Origin: Phaeodactylibacter xiamenensis
GTDB taxonomy: Bacteria > Bacteroidota > Bacteroidia > Chitinophagales > Saprospiraceae
Assembly (NCBI RefSeq): GCF_000759025.1
Contig: NZ_JPOS01000020.1
Span: 154,883 to 218,882, forward strand
DNA: 64,000 nucleotides
Reading direction: 5' to 3'
Shown: piece by piece, positions 8,027 through 17,235 of the stretch
How the letters are laid out: each line of letters opens with the position of its first letter
Position numbering within the stretch: the stretch's first letter is position 1
Translations under genes and position numbers: made by a program
Notes under the pieces: model-generated
Told to the model about the DNA's origin: nothing
Seen by the model: only the letters and a program-made list of their open reading frames with translations
Database searches by the model: none

Positions 8027-8626
8027 ATGTCAAGACTCGATTATGTGACCATTGCTATTGTTGCTGTATGCGTAGCTGCGCTCGTCTACCTGATCTACAT
8101 GACCACCAATTTGCTGGGGAGCAGTCCGGAAGCCCCGGCTACTGCAGATCAAATGGTTTCGGATCCAGAGGACGAATACGCAGAAGAGGAGTACTATCCG
8201 GAAGATACGATAGCCACCTTTGATGATGGCTACTATGATGAAGGCGGGGCGGCCGTTGACAATACAGGTGAAGGCGATCAAGCCATAACAGAAGGTGATG
8301 AACCTGCCTACGAGGATGCAGACAGCGATCTGCAGACATCCTCCAGCCGGGGCCCTGCAAAAGACGGCCGTATAAAACCGGATTTCAGTTCTGTCGCCAG
8401 TGGGCAATATATGGTGCTGGCCGGCACATTTAAATACCGGAATAATGCCGAAGAGATGGTCAGCAAACTGAAAGGGATGGGGTACGCCAACGCTTCTGTA
8501 GAGCTTTTCGACCGGGGGCGTTATGCGGTGGCGTTAGTTGACCGCTTTGATGGGCTTGCTAGTGCCCAGGCTCTAAAGTCGGAGCTTTCCGGTAAAGGGG
8601 TGGAAGCTTATGTGAAGCAGAAATAG
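8027..8626 (+). CDS. Membrane-anchored SPOR domain protein
   Basis: A 199-residue protein: one N-terminal membrane helix (MSRLDYVTIAIVAVCVAALV and on), a long acidic low-complexity linker rich in Asp, Glu and Tyr (about 35-110), and a C-terminal SPOR domain (about 130-199; GQYMVLAGTFKYRNNAEEMV, then GRYAVALVDRF). SPOR domains bind glycan strands stripped of stem peptides at the septum, so the protein probably sits in the inner membrane with its domain in the periplasm at division sites. The frame extends upstream to 7952 but the ATG at 8027 places the anchor at the N-terminus as expected. It is probably monocistronic, followed by a strong hairpin. Confidence 0.85.
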   Translation: MSRLDYVTIAIVAVCVAALVYLIYMTTNLLGSSPEAPATADQMVSDPEDEYAEEEYYPEDTIATFDDGYYDEGGAAVDNTGEGDQAITEGDEPAYEDADSDLQTSSSRGPAKDGRIKPDFSSVASGQYMVLAGTFKYRNNAEEMVSKLKGMGYANASVELFDRGRYAVALVDRFDGLASAQALKSELSGKGVEAYVKQK

Positions 8627-8633
8627 GAAAAAA

Positions 8634-8667
8634 ACAGCCGCACTGAAAAATTCGACAGTGCGGCTGT
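8634..8667. terminator. Strong 12-bp hairpin between convergent genes
   Basis: ACAGCCGCACTG (8634-8645) pairs perfectly with CAGTGCGGCTGT (8656-8667) across a 10-base loop. An A-run precedes it on plus, so in the minus direction the stem is followed by a T-run: it fits best as terminator of the minus-strand Kelch-like gene and may also stop the SPOR gene. Confidence 0.7.
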
Positions 8668-8846
8668 ATAGCCGGTTGATCGTTTCGTCTCAAAAAACTT
8701 ACGCTACTCCGGCAAAAATGATTGAACACCCAATTGACCATGTTAGCTTTGAATCGATCTCTATCAATTCTTTTGCTTACACTACAAATGTAAAGGGGTT
8801 TTCAGGCCAGCTAAATGACTTCCCTCAGCGCGAAGAGTGACTATTG

Positions 8847-9647
8847 TCACTGGCTAAGGTTTCTGGACTGTTGCAGCTGTTGCAGCTGTTGCTCGATGCG
8901 TTCCGGAATAAGAGTGCCATACTGCTCCCGAAAGGCTTCAAGGTCGTACCAGGTCTCAAAATGCTCCAGGTGCCATTCTGCCCCGTCTTTACTGATTTTA
9001 AAGGTGCGGATCTCTTCATTGTATTTTTCCTCCACATAACGCGGGTTGTCAGCGAATGGGCGCAGTTTATACGCGAATTTGCCATTCATGAGGAAAAACT
9101 CATCACCGTTATAGTCCATTTCAGCATCAAAAACAGCCATGCGGTCGTCGCAAAGCTGGTAAAAACTGGCGACCGGGTCCATGCCATTGAGGAGTGACAG
9201 GACGGTTTGCTTCACGTTGATAACGGTAATGTAGGGGAAGGTGATAAACTGATTGTGCGTTTCGCTGTAGCCATAGCCCCCCAGCAGATAGAGTAGGCCA
9301 TCATTTTGGTAATAAGATAGCCCCGTGGCGCTGATCTGTTCTCCAAGGCTGCCCTCATAGCTGCCGTTGGTATAGGCACTGGCCCGGTTTTCATTAAAAT
9401 CAATGAGCAGAATATCAAGATTGGGGAAATCCTGGTAATTGTTATCTGATATTTTGGAACGAATACTTCCCCCAAAGATGAGCAGGTAATCTTTGTACTG
9501 TCCGACCGCGTAGCCTTCCATATCCTCCAAAGTGGGATAAAGCTGAACAGCTTCCGGAGGCAGCTGGCGCAGGGTTTCTTTATCTTGAGCAAAACAGATC
9601 GCAGTGCTCAAAAGTAGAAAGGATAGGGGTAGAAAGTATCTAAGCAT
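8847..9647 (-). CDS. Secreted Kelch-like propeller protein of unknown role
   Basis: 266 residues starting with a signal peptide (MLRYFLPLSFLLLSTAICFAQ). Motifs such as YLLIFGGSI and LLYLLGGYGYS resemble Kelch blades, spaced about 70 residues apart, so a partial beta-propeller is likely. The C-terminus is Gln-rich (RIEQQLQQLQQ) because of a short direct repeat in the DNA. There is no T9SS sorting domain. The frame continues upstream to 9686 but the ATG at 9647 starts the signal peptide. It would act in the periplasm or outside; partner and ligand are unknown. Confidence 0.7.
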   Translation of the reverse strand: MLRYFLPLSFLLLSTAICFAQDKETLRQLPPEAVQLYPTLEDMEGYAVGQYKDYLLIFGGSIRSKISDNNYQDFPNLDILLIDFNENRASAYTNGSYEGSLGEQISATGLSYYQNDGLLYLLGGYGYSETHNQFITFPYITVINVKQTVLSLLNGMDPVASFYQLCDDRMAVFDAEMDYNGDEFFLMNGKFAYKLRPFADNPRYVEEKYNEEIRTFKISKDGAEWHLEHFETWYDLEAFREQYGTLIPERIEQQLQQLQQSRNLSQ

Positions 9648-9778
9648 GTAAATATAGTCTTTTGGCTGGGCGCAGGAACGCTGCAAAATACAGCAGGGTG
9701 ATAAAAGTCACTTCCATAAACCAGAACTAATCGGTAAGGTATTTTATTTATCGTATCGTTGACAGTATACCTCAAGGT

Positions 9779-9812
9779 AGCCCCTTTTTTGAGAAAAATC
9801 AGAAAGGGGGCT
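9779..9812. other. Hairpin in the divergent intergenic region 9648-9949
   Basis: AGCCCCTTT (9779-9787) pairs with AAAGGGGGCT (9803-9812) with one bulged base. It lies about 130 bases upstream of the Kelch-like gene and 140 before the thioredoxin-like gene, so it does not terminate either; it may be part of a leader or an unrecognised small RNA. The rest of the 300-bp stretch shows only a GGAATTC/GAATTCC inverted pair (9875-9881, 9911-9917). Confidence 0.35.
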
Positions 9813-9949
9813 GACAAATGTCAATAGAATAACAAAGGTATTACTGCAATTTTGAACCGTGAAATAAGCTGTACGGAATTCATTTACGTACTGCGGCCCG
9901 GTTTACTTACGAATTCCATGAATCTACCTGCTCAGGCAAATTGAACGCC

Positions 9950-10192
9950 ATGACGAATACAGAAATACGACTTTTTGGGCTTGGTTGCAACCTTTCGCGC
10001 AATCTGCATGCTAATATGCAAAGGGCCGCAAAAGAGTTGGGCCTGGAGGTGAGCATAGAGGAAGTTTCTGATATTCAGGAGATGATGGACCTGGGTATCA
10101 CGGCTATTCCGGCATTGCAAATTGGAGAGCAGGTGGTAGCGAGCGGCAGGGTTCTGGAAGTAGAAGAAATCAAATCTTTACTCAGGATTTAA
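9950..10192 (+). CDS. Small thioredoxin-fold protein with CxxS instead of CxxC
   Basis: 80 residues matching the thioredoxin_3 (MTH895-like) pattern: a short strand, GLGCNLSRNL, a helix, then ITAIPALQIGEQVVASGRVL, where the cis-proline loop is IPAL. In the family a CxxC pair does redox chemistry; here Cys13 is kept and the second position is Ser16, so it would be monothiolic. The frame allows a TTG at 9941, but the ATG at 9950 begins at the expected distance before the first strand. No redox partner gene adjoins; a universal stress protein gene follows after 140 bases. Confidence 0.75.
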   Translation: MTNTEIRLFGLGCNLSRNLHANMQRAAKELGLEVSIEEVSDIQEMMDLGITAIPALQIGEQVVASGRVLEVEEIKSLLRI

Positions 10193-10332
10193 AGTAATCT
10201 CAAAATTTCCCGCATTTATCGCATTCAACTTTCCGAAATTCACTAATTTTCGGTTCGTACTTCTATATGTAGTCCTAAAGGGCCATGCCCGGGTTTCCTG
10301 GTTGAGCTCTAAGCAAAAGAAACCAACTTACC

Positions 10333-11181
10333 ATGAAAAAGATACTTTTTCCCACTGACCTTTCTGTAGCTGCAGAGCGTGCTTTTATTTATGCATTGCA
10401 CCTGGCCAAAAACATGGAAGCTGAACTGATTACCCTCCATGTGTATCAGAAGCCGGAGGTCAGAGGTGGAGGCCTGCCCCATACCCTTTCTGAGTTTTAC
10501 GAAAGCTATGACCTGGATGAGTTTGAGAATTTCAAGGATTCTATTCCGATTTTGCGTAATATTCAACAGCGGGAGGGCTTTGGCGCTCTTAGCGTACAGC
10601 ATCTGCTTAAGCCTGGCCGGACAGTGGAAACCGTCCTGAAGGTGGCGGATGAGGAACAAGTGGAAATGATCGTGATGGGGACCACAGGTGCAAGGGGGCT
10701 GAAAGAAATCTTCATGGGCAGTGTGGCAGGGGAAGTACTGGAAAATGCCAATTGCCCGGTACTCGCTATTCCTGAAAAGGCAGCGTTTGACGGAGAGATT
10801 GATGATATTGCTTTTGCTGTGAATTATCAGGACGAGGAGGTGGAAGCCTTCCAGAAAGTAGTGGAAATCTGCCGGCCATTCAACGCCAAAATACACTGTG
10901 TGAATGTAGACTTGTCCCACGCCGAAGACTACCGCCACGAGATGGATCAGTTTAAGGGGAAACTACCCGCTTACGACAATACAACTTTTGAGGTAATCGA
11001 GAGCACGGATATCCGGGAGGGGCTGACCAGGTACATGGAGACCCATTCGGTAGACGTGCTGGTGATGGTCACGCATAAGCGCAACTTCTTCCAGGAACTG
11101 CTCCGGTACAGCCACGCTAAGGAAATGTCGTACCACTGCAACATGCCGCTGTTGTCTATCCCGTCCCACATTCTGGGATAA
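10333..11181 (+). CDS. Universal stress protein, tandem UspA domains
   Basis: 282 residues with two UspA domains. The first (1-148) begins MKKILFPTDLSVAAERA and keeps the ATP-binding signature G-x2-G-x9-G-S (GTTGARGLKEIFMGSV, residues 116-131). The second (about 155-282) lacks it: at the same place it reads VTHKRNFFQELLRYSHAKEM, so it probably only dimerises with the first. Cytosolic; in the family such proteins accumulate in starvation and stress. It is separated from the convergent kinase gene by only 13 bases and appears to have its own promoter in the 140 bases upstream, although no full consensus is visible. Confidence 0.9.
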   Translation: MKKILFPTDLSVAAERAFIYALHLAKNMEAELITLHVYQKPEVRGGGLPHTLSEFYESYDLDEFENFKDSIPILRNIQQREGFGALSVQHLLKPGRTVETVLKVADEEQVEMIVMGTTGARGLKEIFMGSVAGEVLENANCPVLAIPEKAAFDGEIDDIAFAVNYQDEEVEAFQKVVEICRPFNAKIHCVNVDLSHAEDYRHEMDQFKGKLPAYDNTTFEVIESTDIREGLTRYMETHSVDVLVMVTHKRNFFQELLRYSHAKEMSYHCNMPLLSIPSHILG

Positions 11182-11194
11182 TACCGGCACGGCA

Positions 11195-13183
11195 CTACTT
11201 TTCACGAAGGGCTTTCTGAATGGCCTCTACGAGGACAGCTTCTGTGTAGGGCTTTGAAATGTAATCGTTCATTCCTGCCTCAATGCATTTCATTCGTTCT
11301 CCAACCAGGGAGTGCGCTGTACAGGCAATGATTGAGGTAGTGGTCTTCAGCATTTTTCTAATCTGCCGGGTCGCTTCATAGCCGTTCATTTTCGGCATCT
11401 GCAGGTCCATCAGTATGATGTCGTACGCCTGCTTTTGGGCCATTTCGACGGCAGCTTCTCCGTCTTCCGCAAATTCCACGATGGCGCCGTTGTTTTTCAG
11501 GGCAAAGGAGCCGAGTTTCTGGTTGAGCTTATTGTCTTCCGCCAGTAATATCCGTACGCCGGAAAGCTTCAGGGGTGAGTTGGTATCCACGTTGGTTGCT
11601 TTAGGTTTTTCAGGAGATTGGGCAATGGGTAAGCGCAGGTAGCAGGAAAATGTGGTTCCCTCGCCCAGCTGGCTTTCTACCTCAATGTGGCCGCCGTGTA
11701 GCTCCACCAGCATTTTTACAATGCTAAGGCCCAGCCCGGTCCCTCCAAAGAGCACTTCTTTGGGCTGCCGCGCCTGTTCAAACCGGTTGAAAATACGCTC
11801 CTGGTCTTCTTCCGAAATACCTATGCCGGTATCGGAAACCTTAAAACACAGGCCTGCATGTTCTTCATCCCGGTCTTTGACTTCGACATCTACCGTTACA
11901 GACCCTTCGTTTGTGAACTTGACGGCATTGGAAATGAGGTTCACCAGAATTTGATGCAGGCGGGTGGGGTCGCCCATGATGTATTCCGGTGCATTCATGT
12001 CCAGGCTGGCCCTCAGGCGGAGTCCTTTTTCTTCCGCCCTGGACTGGCTGAGCTTGATGGCATCCTGTATGACTTTTTTCAGCTCCATTGGCTTGGATTC
12101 CAGGTCAATTTTACCAGCTTCAATTTTCGAAAGGTCAAGAATATCGTTGATGATTGCCAGCAGGTTATTGCCGGCCACGGAGATGGCGTCCAGGTATTCC
12201 CGCTGTGTGGGGCCGAGTTCAGTCCGCTCCATCAGGTCCGAAAACCCAATGATCGCGTTCATCGGTGTCCTGATTTCATGGCTCATATTGGAAAGGAAGA
12301 TGTCCTTGTGGTGGATAGCTTCGTGAAGGGCTGCGTTTTTCTCTTTGAGGGGCGTAATGTCGTAGGCAATGGCAAACATCTGCCCGGCGGCGGGGTCAGG
12401 CTGACAGTTCCACTGTACCCAAATGTAAGACCCGTCTTTTTTGCGCAGGCGGTTTTCAAACTCCACGGCTGGCTCGCCCTCGTTGAGTTTTTCCAGTTGT
12501 GCATAAGCCCGCTCCTGATCGTCCGGGTGGAAAAAGTCCATAAGAGGCCTGGAAAGAAGTTCGGATTGTTCCCAGCCCAGCTTTTTCATGAAAAAGGGGT
12601 TAATCTCTCTGCAGATGCCCTGCATATCCACGATGCACATCAGGTTTAGCGACTCATCAAAGAAGCGCTTGTAGATTTCCAGGCGGTAATTGATCTTTCT
12701 GCATGCGATAAGGCTCATAGCAGTTTCTGCCAGCCCCCTGAGCAATTCAATTTGTTCTGGTGTGGCAGAGCGGGGCTTGTCATCAATTACGCAGAGCGTG
12801 CCCAGGCTGTGCCCCTGTTCATTTGTAATAGGGTGCCCGGCATAAAACCGGATGTTGGGGTTGCCGGTGACGAGAGGATTGTCCTCAAAGCGCTCATCTT
12901 CGTGAGCATCGTTGACGATAAGTGTCTTTCCATCTACTATAGCGTACTGGCAAAAGGAAACTTCCCGGGGGGTGCCTTCTGCTTCGAGTCCTATTTTAGA
13001 TTTGAACCACTGCCTCTTGTCGTCCAGCAGGGTGATTAGTGCAATAGGCGCATCAAAAATATGGGAGGCAATACGGGTGAGGTTGTCGAATTCCTTTTCA
13101 GCAAGGGTGTCCATAATCTGGTAGGATGCCAGTGCTTTGAGGCGTTCTTCCTCATTAGGTGGAATAGGTAGGCTTTGCGACAT
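11195..13183 (-). CDS. GAF-PAS hybrid histidine kinase with receiver domain
   Basis: 662 residues without membrane helices. Domains in order: GAF (about 15-163; FCQYAIVDGKTLIVNDA), PAS (about 170-283; VDMQGICREINPFFMKKLGW), HisKA with phospho-acceptor His302 (NMSHEIRTPMNAIIGF), HATPase (LISNAVKFTNEG, DTGIGI, GTGLGLSIVKML) and a receiver (about 543-662; acceptor Asp in ILMDLQMPKMNGYEATR, switch Lys in ISKPY). It is a cytosolic hybrid kinase that would sense a small molecule or redox signal and pass phosphate onward. There is no output domain and no partner regulator next to it, so its target lies elsewhere. Confidence 0.92.
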   Translation of the reverse strand: MSQSLPIPPNEEERLKALASYQIMDTLAEKEFDNLTRIASHIFDAPIALITLLDDKRQWFKSKIGLEAEGTPREVSFCQYAIVDGKTLIVNDAHEDERFEDNPLVTGNPNIRFYAGHPITNEQGHSLGTLCVIDDKPRSATPEQIELLRGLAETAMSLIACRKINYRLEIYKRFFDESLNLMCIVDMQGICREINPFFMKKLGWEQSELLSRPLMDFFHPDDQERAYAQLEKLNEGEPAVEFENRLRKKDGSYIWVQWNCQPDPAAGQMFAIAYDITPLKEKNAALHEAIHHKDIFLSNMSHEIRTPMNAIIGFSDLMERTELGPTQREYLDAISVAGNNLLAIINDILDLSKIEAGKIDLESKPMELKKVIQDAIKLSQSRAEEKGLRLRASLDMNAPEYIMGDPTRLHQILVNLISNAVKFTNEGSVTVDVEVKDRDEEHAGLCFKVSDTGIGISEEDQERIFNRFEQARQPKEVLFGGTGLGLSIVKMLVELHGGHIEVESQLGEGTTFSCYLRLPIAQSPEKPKATNVDTNSPLKLSGVRILLAEDNKLNQKLGSFALKNNGAIVEFAEDGEAAVEMAQKQAYDIILMDLQMPKMNGYEATRQIRKMLKTTTSIIACTAHSLVGERMKCIEAGMNDYISKPYTEAVLVEAIQKALREK

Positions 13184-13350
13184 AAAGGTTGTGCATTTGC
13201 TCGGGCTGGTCTTACTATTTTACACATCAACAGCTCAATTTGTTGACGGGGAGGGTTAAAGCCAGCCGATATTAACGTCAATATAAGTAAATTAGCCTTT
13301 AAATGTCCGACAAAGTTTGGCGTAGTCGTTGTGCGGTAAAAAGAAAAGAG

Positions 13351-13860
13351 CTATCGCATTGCCCTGAAAGCCATCGTTGAAGGAGCGGTGCCAAATGCTT
13401 CCGGGAGGATAAGCTCAGGGGCTACCAACGCAAGGCCAATTTTGATAATGGCCAGGTGGTGGATGGTGTGCTCGATATTGTAGACCAGCTCACGTTCCAG
13501 GGTAGTGGGTATGGTACTGGATTCTGCAATATGTTGCAGGTCATTGCATTGCAGCCGTAGCGGTTGAGGCGCTTCCAGCAGTGAAAGTTGTGTGCAGACC
13601 GACTCGATTTTTTGAAGGGCTTTGCCAGGCTGGGTTTCCACTTCGGGTGAGCGCCGTCGTTTGCTGTAGTCAATTTCTCCGGCAGGTTGCTGGCTTTGCT
13701 CAATCAGGCATTCAAAAAACTCAATAAAATGGCGGGTATGTTGCCCCACGGAGCTGCCCTGCAACAGTTGTGGCTGTTCGGTGTATTGCCGGGAGGTCAG
13801 GTGGGGGAGGTAGTATTCCGCCTGCCGTAAAACCTGGGCAGCAACCTGACTTAAATCCAT
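13351..13860 (-). CDS. DinB-like four-helix metalloprotein
   Basis: 169 residues with the DinB/YfiT layout: an early helix with SVGQHTRHFIEFF and a late YNIEHTIHHLAIIKIG helix, supplying His residues in the pattern used to bind a metal. Members act as thiol-dependent transferases or hydrolases; the substrate cannot be told here. The ATG at 13860 is preferred over a TTG at 13887 because that TTG lies inside a perfect -7 promoter element (13885-13892), which would give an 18-base leader. Single gene between the kinase and a divergent patatin-like gene. Confidence 0.8.
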   Translation of the reverse strand: MDLSQVAAQVLRQAEYYLPHLTSRQYTEQPQLLQGSSVGQHTRHFIEFFECLIEQSQQPAGEIDYSKRRRSPEVETQPGKALQKIESVCTQLSLLEAPQPLRLQCNDLQHIAESSTIPTTLERELVYNIEHTIHHLAIIKIGLALVAPELILPEAFGTAPSTMAFRAMR

Positions 13861-13884
13861 ACGTTTTGTTTTGGTTGTTCCCGT

Positions 13885-13892
13885 CAAAGATA
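13885..13892 (-). promoter_or_regulatory. -7 promoter element of the DinB-like gene
   Basis: Minus strand TATCTTTG matches TAnnTTTG exactly. A TTTTAA stretch lies 21 bases upstream where a -33 box is expected. It settles the downstream start codon at 13860. Confidence 0.55.
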
Positions 13893-14172
13893 CTCCCCAC
13901 CGGGGGTAGGAAGTTAAAATCAGGGCTAGTTTTTAACTTTTGCTATCGAGCCTCAGGCAGAGTAGCCGTTGGCAGATGGTTTGAAACCATGAGGCCGGGT
14001 GTTTTAGCGTTTACCAAAAAAACAATTATATTGTGGCTGCGTTCAAGCGCCTTAAAGGCCAGAAAAAGTGATAATAACGCTTCCCTTTCAGGGCCTAATC
14101 GATTTTTGTCAGACCAATATCCCCTTGAAAATTCGGAGCTGTCTGTGCCAGAGCGGTGCAGGGAGGGTCCTT

Positions 14173-14192
14173 CCTGTAGTGCATGCTACAGG
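14173..14192. promoter_or_regulatory. Palindrome upstream of the patatin-like gene
   Basis: CCTGTAG (14173-14179) and CTACAGG (14186-14192) flank TGCATG, 40 bases before the start at 14233. Symmetry and position fit a regulator binding site. The remaining 300 bases between the divergent DinB-like and patatin-like genes show nothing else. Confidence 0.35.
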
Positions 14193-14232
14193 TTGTGGAT
14201 TATTGATTGCGTGTGACTAAAATTGATGGCTT

Positions 14233-16095
14233 ATGTTTTCTACTGTAAAAAAGGATGATAAACACCTGCTGCATAAAGGCCTGGGTGAAATATTCGGTGA
14301 ATTCGACGAAGCGCTGCTCGATTTTCTTTTGCCTCACATCCAATGGATCAAGCTGCATGGTAGCGATTATCTTTTTGAAGAAGGTGATCAGGGAGATGCT
14401 GTATACTTTCTCGTGCGGGGGCGGTTGCTTGCGCTGCGCCGGTCTGCCGGAGAGGGCAACCCATCTGAAGTACTGGGCGAGGTAGCAAGGGGAGAGGTCG
14501 TGGGGGAAATTGCCGTTCACTCCGAGGAGCCCCGCATGGCCAGTGTGATGGCGATAAGGGACAGCGTCCTGATCAAAATCTCTGCGGAGGCTTACTTTCA
14601 GGCCCTTCAGCATTTTCCACAGTTAGGGCACCGCATTACCAAACGCATCATTAAGCGGCTGCGCAGGGATGATGCCGGGCAACATCAGGTGAAACGCCCG
14701 GCCACTATGTTGTTGCTCGCTCAGGATCAAAACGAAGATTTTAAGCAATACTTCAAAGCGCTGCAAGGTGCCCTTCAGGAAGCTGGTAGCGTTAGGGTAT
14801 TAACAGAAGCCGATGTTCCCTACAGCTCGGAGACAATGCAGAATCGCTCTGCAGGTCTGGCCTCCGAACGGGTAAGCCACTGGTTGGAAGAGCAGGAATC
14901 AGCTCACGACTTCCTGATCTTTACCGGCCGGCCGGATCAGAAAGAGTGGATACTCCGCTGCATGCGGCAGGCAGATCAGGTGCTGCTTTGGGCGCCCTTT
15001 ACTGCCGGGCCTGCACTAACGCCTCTGGAGATGGAACTGGAAACGGCCTTCTCAGCAGGGATGGCCCCCAAAATACTGGTCCTGCAACATCCGGCAGGCG
15101 CGCCCTTTCCAAGAGGAACTGTAAACTGGCTTGATCAGCGCCCGTGGCTGCACCGTCATTTTCACATCCGGCAGGACAATCCACGCGATATTCCCCGCTT
15201 AGTACGGAGTTTGTGCGGCAATGCCATCGGGCTGACCCTGGCAGGTGGGGGTGCCAAAGGCTTTGCACATATCGGTGTGTACCGGGCCCTTCTGGAAAAG
15301 GACGTGCCGGTCGATATCGTAGGCGGCACGAGTGCGGGTGCTATGCTGGCGGCTGTGATTTCTTTTGACACTACTTACGAACAGACCGATAAATGCCTGA
15401 AAGGGGCAGCCGCGTACAACCCGACCAAAGACCTGAATGTCTTGCCACTGGTCTCCCTGATTAAAGGGAAGCGGTTCCGGGATATGATCAGCCGGGCTAT
15501 TGAATGCCTGACTGGCCATCCGGATGTTGACCTGGCTGATTCCTGGATACCGCTGCACGTTGTAGTGAGCAATCTCAGTAAAGCCCGGGAAGAAGTCTTT
15601 ACCCGTGGTTCTGCCGTGAAGCTGCTTACCGCATCAGGGGCGGTACCTGGCGTTTTTCCACCTGTTCCATTAGGGGATGACCTCCTGGTTGACGGGGGCA
15701 ACTTCAACAACTTCCCTGTGGATGTAATGCGCAAAATGGGCGCGGGCTCCGTTATTGGGGTAGACTTCCTTGCGGATAAAAATTACACCCTGGACTTTGA
15801 TGAAACCCCGAGCTCCTGGGAGTTGCTGCGGGATAAGTTCCGAAGAAAAAAGAGAAAGTACAAAATGCCTTCCATGACCAGCATCATCACCAAGTCCTCG
15901 CTCTTGTACAGCACAGCCCGGCGCAAAGAGACGATTCAGTACCTTGATATCCACTTCAATCCCAATGTGCAGAAGTTTGGGTTCGCCTCCTGGAAAGCCT
16001 ATGAGCATATTCGGGACGAAGGGTATCGTCACGGTAAGGAAGTGCTCGAGGCTTTGCCGGAAGATGTGCTGAAAGGGCTGCAGGCAATTGACTAA
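14233..16095 (+). CDS. Cyclic-nucleotide-binding / patatin-like phospholipase fusion
   Basis: 620 residues: a cNMP-binding domain (about 20-140; GDAVYFLVRGRLLAL, then GEVVGEIAVHSEEPRMASV), a middle region (about 150-330) resembling the Rossmann-like linker of NTE-type proteins, and a patatin lipase domain (about 335-500). The lipase has the oxyanion loop GGGAKGFAHIGV, the nucleophile elbow GGTSAGAM and the catalytic Asp in VDGGNFNNFPVD. It is therefore likely an active, nucleotide-regulated serine phospholipase or lysophospholipase on the inner face of the membrane. It ends 3 bases before the convergent DUF4407 gene. Confidence 0.9.
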   Translation: MFSTVKKDDKHLLHKGLGEIFGEFDEALLDFLLPHIQWIKLHGSDYLFEEGDQGDAVYFLVRGRLLALRRSAGEGNPSEVLGEVARGEVVGEIAVHSEEPRMASVMAIRDSVLIKISAEAYFQALQHFPQLGHRITKRIIKRLRRDDAGQHQVKRPATMLLLAQDQNEDFKQYFKALQGALQEAGSVRVLTEADVPYSSETMQNRSAGLASERVSHWLEEQESAHDFLIFTGRPDQKEWILRCMRQADQVLLWAPFTAGPALTPLEMELETAFSAGMAPKILVLQHPAGAPFPRGTVNWLDQRPWLHRHFHIRQDNPRDIPRLVRSLCGNAIGLTLAGGGAKGFAHIGVYRALLEKDVPVDIVGGTSAGAMLAAVISFDTTYEQTDKCLKGAAAYNPTKDLNVLPLVSLIKGKRFRDMISRAIECLTGHPDVDLADSWIPLHVVVSNLSKAREEVFTRGSAVKLLTASGAVPGVFPPVPLGDDLLVDGGNFNNFPVDVMRKMGAGSVIGVDFLADKNYTLDFDETPSSWELLRDKFRRKKRKYKMPSMTSIITKSSLLYSTARRKETIQYLDIHFNPNVQKFGFASWKAYEHIRDEGYRHGKEVLEALPEDVLKGLQAID

Positions 16096-16098
16096 GCA

Positions 16099-17235
16099 TC
16101 AACTTGCTTCTCTGAGGAATGGAGGTTGCTCCCACTCCACGGGCGTTTGCTCGATGGCTTCTTTCCTGCGGCGCAGGTAGGTATTGGTCAGTTCTTTTTC
16201 GATTTTGATCTCTTGCTGCGTCCGGTAAATGCTGGTTTCGGTATCGAACTTCACTTTGTTCCTCATGGCGTTATTGCGCAGGCTCACTTTTTCCAGGTTG
16301 TCCATTTCGAACTCATGCTCATAGTTGTACAGCAGGTAGTCATAGGGGCTGCGCGGTGAGATGAGTTTTACAAAAATAGGGGCTGTTTCAACGGCTATAA
16401 AGAGAAGCATGATGAAAATACTGGCCCAGTAGATGGCGTCGCTTTCCGAGCCTAGCCGGTGCAGCGCTTCCATACGTGCCGCCATGCCTCCGTAAGCGCC
16501 CCGCTCCAGTCCGGCGATGTCCGCTTTCATCAGGCTGTCCAGCTCATTCACTGCTGATTCCTGTTCAGCGATAAGGGGCAATACCCGCATTCTGATCGTT
16601 TGCAGCTCGGCTTCTGCTTTATCCGCATCGGCCTTTTTAGCGCGGTAAATAGGGCCCAGGTTTTTGTTGCCGGACCCACCGGTGCCATCTGCTTCTCTCA
16701 GGGCCATTAGGGCGAGCGTGTCGCGGATGGAAGCCTGGGTGTGGATTTCGGCTTGCAGGCCCTGTATGCGGTCGAGGTGGCTTTGGATGGACGACTGATA
16801 TCGGCTCTGTATGGTAGCTTCCTGGTCTTTAAATACCTCCTGTTCCATTACCAGCAATTCGGCGTTAATTTCCTTTTCAAAGATTTTCAGCTCCAAAGGC
16901 TTGGAAATGACCAGCGCAAGCAATACCGCCATCAGCAGGCGGGGGAAGGCAATAGCGAAGTCCTTCCAGAACGTCCCGCGCTTCTTCATACTGGCTACGA
17001 TGTACCGGTCGAGGTTGAAAATCATCAGCCCCCAGATCAGGCCGAATACGAAAGCAAAGAAATAATTGTCGAAAACAGTATAGACAGCATAGCCGGCAGA
17101 GAAAAATGCCAGCAAGCCGGTGAAGAGTACAGTGCCGCCAATACCGATAAATTTATTTTCGTCGGAAGGGCATTTTTCGAGAATTGAGGTATCTGCTCCG
17201 GAGCAATATAGCAGGAACTCCTTGGTCTTTGACAT
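16099..17235 (-). CDS. DUF4407 membrane protein
   Basis: 378 residues. MSKTKEFLLYCSGADTSILE opens the DUF4407 domain; four hydrophobic segments (near residues 30-50, 55-75, 95-115 and 270-290) flank a large central coiled-coil region (about 125-260, including DRIQGLQAEIHTQASIRDTL), followed by a charged C-terminal tail. NLDRYIV between helices 2 and 3 is a family hallmark. Function unknown; it is likely an inner-membrane protein with a periplasmic coiled coil. A start at 17262 is possible but adds residues not seen in relatives as I know them. Confidence 0.85.
   Translation of the reverse strand: MSKTKEFLLYCSGADTSILEKCPSDENKFIGIGGTVLFTGLLAFFSAGYAVYTVFDNYFFAFVFGLIWGLMIFNLDRYIVASMKKRGTFWKDFAIAFPRLLMAVLLALVISKPLELKIFEKEINAELLVMEQEVFKDQEATIQSRYQSSIQSHLDRIQGLQAEIHTQASIRDTLALMALREADGTGGSGNKNLGPIYRAKKADADKAEAELQTIRMRVLPLIAEQESAVNELDSLMKADIAGLERGAYGGMAARMEALHRLGSESDAIYWASIFIMLLFIAVETAPIFVKLISPRSPYDYLLYNYEHEFEMDNLEKVSLRNNAMRNKVKFDTETSIYRTQQEIKIEKELTNTYLRRRKEAIEQTPVEWEQPPFLREAS

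Noticed and set aside
8870..8890. Direct repeat TTGCAGCTG twice as a possible mobile-element scar
   Set aside because: It encodes the Gln/Leu repeat of the Kelch-like protein C-terminus, with no element between or beside the copies.
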